Shown: positions 18,193 through 31,300 of the stretch, one piece after another
How positions within the stretch are numbered: the first letter of the stretch is position 1
Layout: every line of letters starts with the position of its first letter
Assembly (NCBI GenBank): GCA_001949185.1
Contig: BDGG01000017.1
Span: 310,001 to 374,000 of the forward strand
From: Ramazzottius varieornatus
Lineage: Eukaryota; Tardigrada; Eutardigrada; Parachela; Ramazzottiidae
Length of the DNA: 64,000 nt
Direction of reading: 5' to 3'
Translations under genes and position numbers: made by a program
Notes under the pieces: model-generated
Seen by the model: the letters and a program-made list of their open reading frames with translations, nothing else
Told to the model about the DNA's origin: nothing
Databases searched by the model: none

Positions 18193-21100
18193 ATGGGTAG
18201 CGACCACCGCAAGTTCTGGGAGACACGTTGGTTTCTCAGTATCCTTCTTGCAGTTATGATTTTTCTGTGTTTTCTGACCATTACTTTTGGGGCTCTTTGG
18301 GCCAGCGCAGGAGCGCCGAATTTGATCCAGGATGTTTTGAGGTGATAATCTGAAAGCTCCAACTACGAATAATTTGGGTTTTTCAGCCCTGCGCTAGATA
18401 GTACGGATGGACTTTCTTGTCGCGGCTGTAGTAAGTCGCTCGCCACAGAGTACAAGTTACGTAATAACTCATGTCTTTATGGGGCAGGACGCCAGCGACC
18501 CCGGAGCAGAATAGCAGTGGTCAGCCCAGTTCTGCCATCTGCACCACACCAGCCTGTGTAGCTGCAGGTAAGCCAGGGAAATCCGCCTTCATCTCCAGGA
18601 TTCTAACCAGTCTCGCTCTAACACGTATTTTGCGCTATTTCAGCTTATCGCTTGAATCGAGCTATGAACAAGTATGAGCTGTCTTTAAGTCCAAGTTGGA
18701 GTTTTGATTGGTTTGGGTATTGAGTGTAGAGTCGCAGTCGTCAAACGTGTACTTTGGCCCTTAATTTCCTTGCAGAAAAGTTGGACCATGTGACGATTTC
18801 TACGACTACGCCTGCGGAAGCTTCAGCCAGACGGAGGCGATTCCCGAAGGCAAGACTTCGTGGGACGCCTTCGAAATCCTCCAACGTCAGGTTTATGGCG
18901 ACCTACGGGCTATCTTGACAGCCCCTGATATCGACGGGAATCTACACAGCACGCCTACGGACAACATCACCCAAAACATGCAGCGCTACTTTCACAGCTG
19001 TGTTGACACCAGTAACTATACGACACGATTTGATTGTGCTGATACAATTATAATTGATGGATCGGTGCTTGTTCGATAATGGGCGTGAGTGGTTTGTAGG
19101 CAAGATATTCCAGCATATGCGCAGACTGGAACCACTGGCTGAACTGTTGGACAAAGAGTTTCAAATTTCCTTGGCTGATTGGCCCCTGACCGAGGGGAAG
19201 AGCGCCGTTGCCGATCCACAACGTCTTAAACAGGCCATCATGGCGGCTCGCAAATACGGCAACTCGCTAGGTATACTCAATAACTATCTCGGTGCTGGCA
19301 TGAGCCATGCAGAGCACAACGCCATTGTCTTCAACACCGGAACGTTCACCCTGGACAGTTTTATACTGCTGGATGACAATCGCCCTGATATCCATAATGC
19401 TTATGTGGACTACATGGTCGATGTAGCCTTTTGGATTCAACGGCTCTTGGGCAACGAGCAAAGCGCTGCCCTGATAGAGAACTATCGCCCTGTCTTCCAG
19501 GACATCCTCCAATTTGAAAGGGCTCTTGCTAACGTAAGTGCACTACCGGAATACACAATGTATGGACCCACCTCAGTAATGTGTCGGCGTTGTGATCCCA
19601 TAGGTTTCACGAGATGCAGAATACGCAGACAAAGTGTTGGAGATATCCCTGGTTGACTTTGCCAAGGTGTTTTTCAGTCCGTTTGGCGGTAGCAAACCGA
19701 CAGCTCTTCATATGCAGGCAGAGGAATGGGTGCAGTATTTCAAGACCGCCTGGGCTTCTTCGGCCCAGAATATCACTGTTACTACCAACATTGTGGTCAA
19801 TGATCCTGGCTACTATGTAAACCTGAACCTGCTCCTCAGCGGCCTGAAGTCCTCTGACACGTACGAATTATTCCTCAGCAGGAAACTTGAAACTTGCAAC
19901 TTACCCACTTAGCTAATGTTTTGAAAACATCAAAACAGGGTGAATCAAACAAACGACAACTAACTGATTTTGAAAATCAAAGTACCGGTATTAATATGAA
20001 GGCATTCGCTGGAAGCTCTGAAGGTTGCAAGACAGTTGGTGGTTTGAGGAAAACGATGCAGCAAAGGACCGATGCTGGCCATGGTAGTTTTCTTAGTTAA
20101 CCCAGCAAGTTAAAAAAGATTCTGGGTATAATGTACATAGTGCATCTTGATTGTATGATGTTCGGAGTGGAAGACCCGTATTGCCCGAACAGCGATTACG
20201 CTTCGCAAAGCTTACTGCCAGCCAAAATGTTACTGAAGGCAATTGGGGAAAACCGGTGAAGATTTTTCTTCCTATCGGTGAAAAGTTTGTTTCGTCATTT
20301 CAGAAACAGAGCCTCCCTTTGTTTCGTCAATCGCGGAGCGAATTACTCATCCTGAATCTTTAGACATTTCTAAATGCCATCGTTTTGACCAGACTGTCGT
20401 TTGTTCAAACCATCTGTGCAAATTGCGAGGTCTGTATTGTACCCAGTCTGTATACGGAATATACCTTATTCTTGTTGTCGAAGGTTTTTGTGGAATTACG
20501 TCGTGTGGAAAGTGATCGAACCTTTGGTCAGACATCTGGGCGACCAAGGTGAAGCCACCTATCAACGCTTCCGCAAAAGTGTCTATGTTGAAGCCGTCAA
20601 CGGCAATCCATCCCGATCGGGAATGTGCATTGACACACTCATCGAACACTTTCCCAATGCCATTGAACACCTTTATATCAAGAACTTTTCCCATCGACAA
20701 GTCAAGAGAAGCGTACGTATACGTAACGGTTGCCCCAGCCCATCATCCCTAATTTCGCGGTACTCATCGACTGATGTCGTTTGTAGGTGGAGATTATGGC
20801 AGAGTATGTCATGGTCGCCTTCAGAGAAATGGTCAAAGAATCCGACTGGCTGTCTGCATCAGATCGCATCTGGTTTCTTGGCAAAGCCGACAAGATGACC
20901 AAAACGATTGGCTACGACGAGTATCTGACCAGCGACAGCGCTCAAGCCCTCAACTCAGAGCATGAAGCTTTCCAGCCTGACCGAAGCAATATCTACTTCA
21001 ACAACTATATGAAAGGTCGCGCTTTCCAGACTCGAGTCGAAGGAGAAATGTTTGGCAAGCGAGATGGTAGTAGCGGAAGGATGTCCATACCCAAGGCCGT

Positions 21101-22421
21101 TAGTGCCTTCTATGCACCACGTCGCAACTCTGTCAGTACGCTAAGCCATATTTGAAAAGTCGTCAAAGTCGGAACTTCGCTGTTACTGTTGTGATGCAAT
21201 CTTGTCAGGACAGCTTTGTATTGTAGCCATTCCAGCTGGTTTCTTACAAGAGCCCATGTTCGGAGCAGATTACCCGTGGTACTGGAATTTCGCTGTGACC
21301 GGATCTGCCATAGGCCATGAGATCACCCATGCATTCGATGCCGAAGGTCCCAACGGTCCTTTGCTTTGAATTTATGACATATCTGACTTGCCGATAACTA
21401 GTGCAAATGTTGTTGGTAGATGTCCTGCTGGACGGCGATGGGGCGCCCTGGGACAAATCGGGAATGAGCAACGAGACTTTGAAGCTTTTCGAACAGCGCG
21501 CTGGAACAATCGTCAACCAATACAGCAACTACAGTTTGGCAGGAGAAGACTATTTGAGTGAAAACATTGCTGATAACGGTGGGCTGAAAGCATCTTACAT
21601 GGTAGGAGAAAAGCCACAGCTCGTTTGGAAGAGTTGACTTCAGAACGATATATCGATTCCACAGCTGTGAGGCTCAACCTGACCACCTTACCCTGTGCTT
21701 TTGTAGGCCTACCAAAAATTCCGTGATGATGCCTTCATGGGCAAGGAAGAGACTATTCTCCCTGGTTTCGAACACTTTACCACTGGTAATAGATTCCACC
21801 TTTCGCATTGTCCCAGCAATGACATGCAGCACACGCACGATGGGTAATTATGGGACACTGGAAACTATGTGACAGGCCTTTTCGCTACGACGTACGGTAC
21901 GGTACGTACACGACCGGGGTCAAAGTAATACACTTTCGACACTTTTCTACGTTCGAATTTTCATTTTGCCATCCTTTCCGCCCAGTGCCATAATTCTTAC
22001 TGTCCCATAATTATCCATCGTGCGTGTACTGTTACTATGTTCATTGTCGAAGCGAAAATTAAGGCATCCTTCCCGCTATACAGACCAGATGTTCTTCTTG
22101 AGCTACGCGCATCTTTGGTGCGAAGCTACGCGTCCGATCACGAGCGACGAGTCCCACGGTAAGTTACCCAGTCGAACACATGTGCGTACGTATACACCAT
22201 AACTTGTCCGGAGTAAACGACTGCAGGACACGTCTAGGCAGCCCCGCCAGTACCAGCGGCGTTATAAGTGGCTTTTTTCTGCTTTTGTAGCTGCATACTC
22301 GCACAGTCCCGCAAGATTCCGGGTCATTGGTCCCCTGCATAACTCTGCCAAGTTCTCTGAAGCCTACCAGTGCGGACCGCAAACCTACATGAACGCCACG
22401 AAGAAGGCAGCGGTTTGGTGA
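18193..22421 (+). CDS. M13 family zinc metallopeptidase (neprilysin/ECE-like), type II membrane protein
   Basis: Fourteen exons join in phase to 808 residues: 18193-18341, 18387-18455, 18488-18567, 18644-18671, 18776-19011, 19100-19533, 19604-19860, 20484-20712, 20787-21131, 21214-21346, 21420-21601, 21707-21785, 22084-22158 and 22291-22421. A short cytosolic tail and one signal-anchor (FLSILLAVMIFLCFLTITFG) precede the ectodomain, which starts ICTTPAC...PCDDFYDYACG. The zinc site HEITHAFD and third ligand in ENIADNGG are intact, so it is probably an active ectopeptidase that cuts small peptides. Two family residues differ: the substrate-binding NAFY is SAFY, and the usual CxxW ending is KKAAVW, so the C-terminal cysteine is lost. 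The exon 2 donor (after 18455) and the exon 10 acceptor are the least certain joins. Introns lack family-H hairpins; one holds a family-M2 MITE. Confidence 0.88.
21829..22029. mobile_element. MITE with GTACACGC termini (family M2) in an M13 peptidase intron
   Basis: About 201 bp with ends CACACGCACGATGGGTAATT and AATTATCCATCGTGCGTGTAC. It is inverted relative to the copies at 80 and 15893 (it reads AGGCCTTTTCGCTAC and ACACTTTTCTACG). It fills most of the intron 21786-22083. Confidence 0.8.
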
Positions 22422-25396
22422 ACACTGCTGTCAGACATATCTAGTGTGCTTTTCTTTGAAACAGTACAAAGCCGGCAATTAACCTCTCCTACCCGGTATC
22501 AAACGTCATTTGAGGCCGTTCGCGACCGACTTTTCCATTGTCTTTTTGAGCAGAAAGTGAGCTTTTTTGACATCAAGTTGTAGATCTTAACGGGGTACAT
22601 TCGATTCCGAGCGCGACAAGCGCGACAACCACGGAAAACCGTGAACGCGTGGTCAGAATTTTAATGAACCCCTCCACCCTTGGTAAAGAACGAATACTGG
22701 TTCGGGCTGGCTCGAAAACTTCCGGTCGAAGCATGTGGAAAGAAAGTTATCGATAAGTTTATTTAATGATAAAGCAAACCTTTAATGAAGTGTATTGATC
22801 GAAGTAGACTGAATCCAATGTAAAATCAAGCTTGATAAGTACCATAAAACTGACGGTTGTTCAGTGCACGACATCTGACGGGAAAAATTTTCAGTGTACA
22901 GTGTAGAAAATGCGTCCCATCCGGCGATCACCTGGTCTTGCTACAGCAATCATGGATAACCAATGTCATGTAACCACCGAAAGGGATGCATTTTGATCAC
23001 TATACGAGCGTAAGATGCTTTGGTAAACAAAACACGGTAGTCTGACGCTTCAGTTTTCCATCAGAACTTGCTGTGGTCACTTGCAGGTAATCACAGTAAC
23101 TATGACTAGATGCATCACATGTCTAGACAATGCACTAAGTCTGTGTGTAAAAGTTGTATGTAAATGCTGAAATTATACTGTACTACGGAGACGCATGTTG
23201 AACAGCTCGACTCGAATTATAAAATCCTCAAAACATTACCTAAAACACGTCCCAGCGTTTCGCTGATACCGGTACCACGCACCCTCAACCTAAAAAAGTA
23301 TATCACAAGTACTACGCGTCCGACAGCTTTACTGCTTGCACAAAACATTCCCTATTGAATGTTCTACAAAGTAGCATCAGCCGTTTTGAACCGACCCTCG
23401 ACACCCCACACGGAAAAAAACCGTTTCCTGAACAATTCGAAATTTCACGCAATGGGAAAGTCCATCGCATTTGAATCAATCCTCATTTGAAGTCGGAGCT
23501 AGGGACGAATAAAACTGCCGACATTCCAAGCAGATTTCGTTGTTCGTTCGTGTTGAGTTTTCAGAGTCTTTCCAACGCTTTATTCTTCCTTTTCCACGCA
23601 ATCATGTTCAGCCAAGCGTCGGGGCGGTTACCTTTATCAGGACTCGGAGTTAACAGCGGGCCGCTAAAGCATTCTGGTACACGCCATCGGTTTCGGTCAT
23701 GATGTAAGCTCCGTTTCACGAGTACCGTACTTTTAAATTTCGTCTGTTTAAGTTCAGAGAAGATTCCAATCGAGTTGAAACATTGTCTGCGACTACATGT
23801 ATATTTGTCCATCAAAGCTATCGGATGGCCGTTGCAGAAAGTTGAGATCAGCTCTTGGTCATCCCGCTACCGGGGAAGATCAGCTGATGAGATCTGCTTC
23901 CCCCCAGTATGACCCTGGTACGAGCTCGTACGAGCTGGTTACAAATTGTGAGCCGCTCCATCGATAGCGGAGGCCTTGACTAGCCCTACCCGAAGAGCAA
24001 TTGCGCATTCCTGAACCACATCTCTCTGGCCTGTCACGCCATCTGTGCTTGAGCACCATACATACACTGCCCCTCCGTTAAACGGTACGCGCGCAAAGGG
24101 AAAATTGGAACGGTAGAACGTTTGAGTCAGACGGCCAAACTCGAAATTCAACCATGGAAAATTGCCAAAAAGTGCATTGCTGTGGACTGCCCACGTACGT
24201 ACGCACTTCCGTTCCCCTGTTTCGGAATTGCCTGACCCATCTTTTTACTGTTCCAAACTTTCCCTTCGTGCGACTACAAAGCCGATTTGCTTCACGTGTA
24301 CTTACCTACGGAGTATCAAATATAATAATTCAATCGTCACGGATTTCCCCTGGGCCTGACAGAAAGTTTTACAGGTTCAAAAGCAACCAAGATTTCTCTT
24401 CTTTAGCATAGACCTGTACCATTGCCAGCCGATGGGCCGACGAATTAGTTGAGGCATGATACCTGGCATTGGCCGTTCCATCTTGATCAGGCATCGTATT
24501 CAACAGGTAGCTGCAGACGATCCGTTCATATCGCAACAGAGCTGCAGTCTAGCGTCGACGTCGTACCCTGTAATTTATGCCCACCTGAACAACTTTACAC
24601 TCTGCCGGCCATTCTTCACCCTTTGCAAGTCTACATTTTACTGGTAGCTGTACAATAGCGCACGGACGAGATTACGGTGGTATGTACTATGTGAGCAAAT
24701 GCGCGGTGATGCGTCCCGGCGTCACCCTACTATGCTTTCAAAACGTTGTTTCGCCATCTTTGCCGCGCTTATATCCCCTGTCGGGTACAGCAGCAAGCCA
24801 AAACAGGTTTAGCGTGCAGTTAAAGGCCGAAAAATGTCCCCCTGGTGGAGTATGGACAATGTCTTTCCTAACGTGATGAAAGAGTGTACCTGTGGGTGAG
24901 TTTGAGCTGGCTCAATGCCGGCGTAGTGGCCATGCTTCATACGCTGTACAACCGTACGACGACCAGTGGTTGCGAGCAATGTTCTGTGCGTTGCTTTGCT
25001 TTGGAGGTGCTTTGCTGGGAGATGGCACAGAGAACACGGTTCTCGACAAAGTATGTCATTGACGGCCCACACTTGTAGCTGTAGCTAGCTAGCTGGCACT
25101 TTTGCTCGACACAAGGCGATTCACACGTTCACCCAGCACATCCGTCTGCAATTGCTGCAATCATCACAACAGCATCAACAAATCTTGCTCCGTGTCAGGC
25201 TTGTCCAATGCCTTGAATCTATCTCTGACTGTTGGCCAACCATCGACAGATTCTCATCTTGATCTCTTTGTCAATAAATCCACGAAATATTCCGCGGCCA
25301 TCGTTCAACCACGATGTAGCGTTTCGATCGATTCCATTTGGTTGAAGACTTTATTTTGATCTTATTGGACTATTTAGCAGAAATATTTATGGGAGA
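22422..25396. other. Intergenic region
   Basis: Nearly 3 kb without a supported gene between the M13 peptidase and hillarin. It is AT-richer than its surroundings (22700-23500). It holds one diverged MITE (24085-24276) and a short TAGCTGTAGCTAGCTAGC run near 25077. Hillarin upstream non-coding exons and promoter presumably lie in the right part. No family-H hairpin occurs here. Confidence 0.4.
24085..24276. mobile_element. Diverged member of MITE family M2
   Basis: Ends GTACGCGCGCAAAGGGAAAA and TTTCCCTTCGTGCGACTAC, with an inner GGAACGGTAGAA / TTTTTACTGTTCC inverted pair. The internal GGAAAATTGCCAAAAAGTGC block resembles the GAAAAGTGTCCAAAA block of the other copies. Confidence 0.55.
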
Positions 25397-28300
25397 ATGA
25401 ATCAGGAAATGAAATGTTGTCGCTGTACGCGGGCAGTTTATCCGGTGGATCGAATTGGACCTTTGAAGAACCTCAGTCACGTCTTTCATCGTCATTGCTT
25501 CAAATGCTCCGTTTGTGGCAGGTACGTCAACAACCTCCATCTTATAAAATTAGACAAGCCAGCAACAGGTGGTTGGACAGCAGGCTAGATGGACAAAAAT
25601 ATTTGCCCGACTCCTGTGCGAAATTTCTGCTTGATTGCCAGTAGTGTGTGTACACATGGGATATGTGTACTGTTCCGGACATGATGATGGTCATATTAAA
25701 TATAAGGCTGGCTACTTGAACCTGCGCAACGACAACTGTAACTGATCCAAACATGTCAGATTGCCAAAACGTGTTGTGAACGCGCCGCTTCAATGTCCGC
25801 TTCTTGAAAAGGAAATGAGACGATCCCGCGCCGTCTTTCATTTCCCAGAAGCTCCAGCCACATTCAGAGCAAAATATTTAGCCCCCAAACCCAGCCATAC
25901 CAAAAACATGGGAGAAACTCTCAAGCGGTAAAAGCCTATGACCACATGAAATTTTTTATTTATGTAGGCATATTACAGCATTGCTCTATTTTTAGTTTAT
26001 GAAGTAGAGGTCAGACAGTGTATGTTGAGTGGCATTAAAGTTGATACCGAGGAATTAGCATGTTTAAAGTGTAAAGATTGGCTGTTGCAAAATGGTGGTT
26101 GGGTTAGCGATTGAAGGCAGATGTTGAGGTGCGCTAGCCTTGATCCATGCAGCCGATTAAGTTTGTCGTGACTCAAAGACGCCCATCCAAGTTCCAACAG
26201 GCTTGAAGTTGCCGACTAACCATACTCATATGGACGCTCATGCTCGGCCTTTCTCCCCTCCACATAAATCATGCTCAGTTTTAATCTCTTCGGTTCCCCA
26301 TCTCGAACCTCGGTATCTTCTGTCTGTTCCGAGGACTCGGGATATTCCAACTCGTACGAGTTCATCCGCGCAAGCTGTCGCCGCAATGGCGGACTCGACA
26401 GAGTGCGCGGGTCCCTCGCCAACGGGAAAGTTGCCGGTCTGCCTGTTTGCCAGATGCGTACCGGCTTCGATCGGTACAGCCTCAAAGTTTTTTCTAATCC
26501 ACATCAGATATTTCAACGATAGTCCGTGGCAATTCTAACGTGCAAATCGCGCGTCACTGGGGGTACAGAGGCGGAAAAAAATTAATCGAACCATTCAGTA
26601 GTTGATATCTTGAAAATTTTACCTTAGCTCATAGCTCGAATGGGACTGACTGATGGTTTTCCTGTGTTTCGCAGTATCCTGACCCTGAAGACGTACATGA
26701 CGAGCCAGCTGAGCGCCAGCGATCGCGAAGTTTACTGCCAGAACCACGTGCCCAAGACGGGAGCCGGTCATTTGGATTCGGAAGCGCTGGGCATCAAAGG
26801 TTTGATTATCAGTCGGTCGGCCCAGCAAGGCGAAGAGCGCGACGCCCGCAAGATCAACAGTCAAGGCGGCCACTTCGATTCCGGGGCTCTCCACATCTCC
26901 CAAGCCCTCAACGCCACCGAACTGCAGAAAGGATACAAGCGCAATGCACACGAAACCCCCCTCTATCAGTTTCTGGTATGTATTGTACTGCCTTTTTGAA
27001 TCCACAAAACACCCCCCACGGTACTACTTACTAGGGTAACCTTCGGTAATGATCAGTGAATGGATCTTATCACCAGCAGGCGCAGCCTCTGTCTATACTT
27101 TCATCGAGTGGTTGGGCAGATTACTGTCAGCCGAAAAAACAAGTTCTCCTTCGAAGTTTTTATGGAATATGCTTTAGAACTCGAATCAAGTTTCGCACCC
27201 AAATTTCCATTGTCGTCATACCACCCCCAAGGCACTTTTCAACGATGAAGTCCAGAAATTTGTAAAAAATTCAGAGATGAATAGAACTCAAAATCATGCA
27301 GACTAATTAGACCACGCCGCTATGAAGGGGGGAGGGGTGCGCGCTCGGTTCCAACGAGAGAAGTCTTACTATCTGATGATCATGCTCCACGTTGACTGTA
27401 AGACGACGGTCAGCCTTTTTCTCGAAGTTTACCGGTCAGCTCGAGCAACAGCTACACAATGAAAGTGGTATGCAAAAGCAACAGTTCGGTTGGAGATGAG
27501 CGATAGGTGACATGTTATGCTTATTGTGTCACAACGAGCGATCGACCTGCATTCACTTTGGCCAGCTAGTTCGCCAAAGATGTTGTATTATGCAGTGAAC
27601 CCTACCCTTACTTGCAAGTGAAGCAGTGGAGATGAGCTACACTGTAACAATGACGCGGTTGAGAAGATGAGCGAGCTTGGTCAAGCAGCCGCGAGGAAGG
27701 TAGCTCGGCAAGAACATGCTCTATATTCTGTTGGCCTCCTTAGTTATTCGCCGGTAAATGGCCAATGACAAATACGTCAGAACAATACAACTTTTACAAT
27801 GGTCCACCTGAGTAGTGCATATTCGTGTCAAATGAGGGATTGATTAATTGTGATAGATTGCGGCGAGTAACGCAGAAGGGAGGGGAAAAGACAACCGGGT
27901 TAAACTGAAAGTGAGGAAATGATGCGACGTCGTTCTCACTGTCTTTTATTGTAGGCTTATTGTTTTGCCACACATCCATCAAGTTCTTTGGCCTATTCAT
28001 GCCACTCTACCACCGAGATATCGATCCGTTTTCCGCTGTTTTTTATCGTTGGCTAATAACAGGGAGAAATCACAGCAGTTCATAACTCATCGAGCACAGA
28101 GCCAACAACGAAACTTTCTCCAGCTCCCAGTTTCGCCGTTACACCCCAAAGCAAGACCTTCTTGCGCCGTTGTACCTAAGTTAAACCGGTCAGATGATCG
28201 GTTTGCATGTCAGAATCGCTACGGACAACCACCAGAGCATCTCCTGGCTTCGTTCTACCCAGGCATAGTTCACCGTCTTTTGGGTGGCCTTTAAAGGTCT

Positions 28301-31300
28301 GGACCATGTACAGTATACGTAGGGCATATGTCAAGCGTGTGCTCGTAACCGACACCTATGTACGCATGGTAGCCATGTTACATTTACGAAGGTCAATCGA
28401 GGTTTATGATTCTTCATAGGAAATACGCGCCGGCTATTATTACTGCCATTGATGACGAAATTTAATTGCCGCCTCTTACATATGCTCATTTTCGGTATGC
28501 GTGAGAAGGTCCGTGGTCGTAAACATGTGTAAGTAGGCAGTTACGGTTTCGGGCACGACCAGGTAGCAAGTTTACGTAAGAGTTAGTGTTGCGGACTGTA
28601 ATACCCTATCCGAGTCGATGTTTACCATGTAATGCCGGCAGCAGAGTTTGGCCAAATTTACAGGTGCTTCCGAAATAGTTATGGCTATGAGTATGAGGGT
28701 AATGCCGGTGAATGTGACACCGCCTGTTGCGCATATATTTGCTCACATGGTCATTTGAGCTAGATACTGCCGAGATTACGCTACCACCACGACACCGATG
28801 AGTTCCACGCTCCCCTGGATGCACCGTTCTAGTTGCACTAAAACAAAACTCACCAGCTTAATGTAACCAAAGTCGCAAGACGTATTGAGGAGGAAACTAG
28901 CCAAGATCGTAATCCCGGGTGGCGCACATGTTCAGCCAGTAACACTGCAAGTATGCGCCACTTGGGAGGCCGGTCTTGTCAGGTTTCTGAATGGCGCACG
29001 CCATCAGCCAGTGCTACTGGAAATTTGCGTCACTTAGAAACGAATTGATGTCAAAGCCCGATTTCTGGGTCGCATTTGCGGTGAATTGCATTAAAATAAT
29101 TCAAACAAAGTTTTGGCCGAAAACTGCCCATGCGCAACGACAGTTTAAACGGGTTCAGATTACAGGATTAAGTCACGCATAGTCAAAACCGAGGCGCCGT
29201 AATTGTCGGCGTGTGGCAAATGAATGGCGGTCATCCAACGTTGGCGAGCTGCTTGGTTGGCCTTACGTTGACTTTACATTGTCAAACGGCCTTGATTTCT
29301 GTCGCTGGTGCGAATGCAAGAGCCGTTCATTCACTCATTATCCAGCCATCCATTAATTATTTGTCTGGCCATGTAATTGCTCGGCGAACTTGGTACTTGA
29401 AAATGGCCATTGTGGTCCCAAGTGTCAGACAAACAGAGGAGCATGTTGGCTTAATACACGTGCATTGTACCAGCATGACAATAACCTCGTGTAAACTTTG
29501 TTCATAGAGTACACCTCATTGATGTTATTTGCAGGACATTGAAGCACAAAAGGAGCTGGAAATGAAGCTGCGCAAAGAGGAGGAGGAAATGTATAACCGC
29601 TTTCAAGCCGAACGATCCCAAAAGGAACACATCATCAACGAGGAAATCAAGGTACACTACACTGCCCCTTCGCTATAAGTCACTTTCTTCGCTGCGGCCT
29701 TTCTCAACAGAAGCAAATTCGACTTTTTCTCGACAGCCGTGAGAGACTGAGAGACATTTCTCCCACAGCCTAGATACAAGACCCGTTTAGAATGCATATC
29801 TTTCCAGCACATCAGTCAGCTTTACAATATGACAGTCATCGATCAGCAGCCAATTCAAAAGTCAAAAGATGGTTTATCAGACACCAACATGCATTTTCCG
29901 ATTATGACTTTTGGACGAGCAGAGAGGGGAACAGAAGTTGAATATTACGGTAGAGTGTGGTAAGAGAGTTGAGGGGGGCACAATCGCAACGTGAGGCTAT
30001 CGACCAGGAAGTACAATGACGTATAGTGTACGGCTGACCGAAGTCCAGGATTCGGTAGTTGATATGATGCAGGATTAAATCGACCATTTCCTTCTGCTGA
30101 CCCTCTTTATAAACATTCTGCTGAGGGAAGAGTAAACTGAGCGACATGTGTCCGGTCAGTCTACAATAACAATACATTATAGCCCGTCGGCCAGAACACA
30201 TTCAGGATATAGTGTACTGTGCCCCTGTGTCCAGAGATTATAGCGCCCTTCCTGTTTGCGCCATGGCAAACATTGCAGTAGTCAGCCAGAATGTAGCAAA
30301 GCTCTCCTTGTTTGTTCAGCGCGGAGTTTACAGTGCACTTTTCACTTCGTCATGTTTGACTTTCAGCTTTCAAACTCTCATGTTTGACTTGGAATGTATC
30401 AGTGGAAATTAGTAATTGTGTGATATTATGCAGGCCGAATGGGAGGTAGCGCTGGAAGAATTGACCAACAAGTTCGAGAAGGACCTGCAGACCAAGAAGA
30501 AGAAGATTTCACCGGAAGAACAGAAGGTGATGACGGTCAAGCTGATGAAAGAAAAGGAGGACTTGGAGAAGTTCATGACGCTGAAGCGCGACAAGAAGAA
30601 GGAATCTGTGACACGGAAGTTGTTGGACGTACAGCGAAATATCACTGCTGATCTCATCGACAAGCAGAGCTCGCAGATGATGGAGTTTATCAGCGCCAAA
30701 AGGATGGAATATGCCACCAAGAGGGACAACTTCGAACATCCCGACCAACATGTGGTAAAAAATACTTCGACATCATGCAATAATTTCTAATTTAATTCAA
30801 TGGCGGCTGTAGTTTCACACCGCACGCGTGTTGCCTCGGAATGCACATTTACACTGCGTGATATTTTTCTACGATAATATTTCCACGTTCTCGCCACTGT
30901 GGGAATTTGTGGAAATATCGCAGAAAAAAGCCACCTAGTTGCTTCTTGTGCATTTTGCTACAAGCCGGATCTCGCTGGAAACTGCCATGTTTGACTAAGC
31001 TATGATGGCGTATTTTTCAGGGTGACGAAAACAGGAAAGTACGGGGGGATGTTAGCCACGCTATCGGTTTGCAGGCCCAAAGCAATGGAACCTCCAACGG
31101 TCATCAGGTTAACGGGAAGGGTGGCGGGCGGACAGATTCAGCTTCGCCAGACGGAGAAGCCGTGCTGAAGCAGTATCCTCTCAACCCGCCCGCCGCAGCG
31201 CCACCGGCTTACGGCAAGTCCCACATTTACAAGGATCCCAATGCCGTCTTTGCTCAAGTCGACCAGCTGGCCATCAATGTGAGAATAAGACTTGCACTAA

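Noticed and set aside
24154-24411. Open frames across 24154-24411 (plus)
   Set aside because: They fall in a diverged MITE and have no family resemblance.
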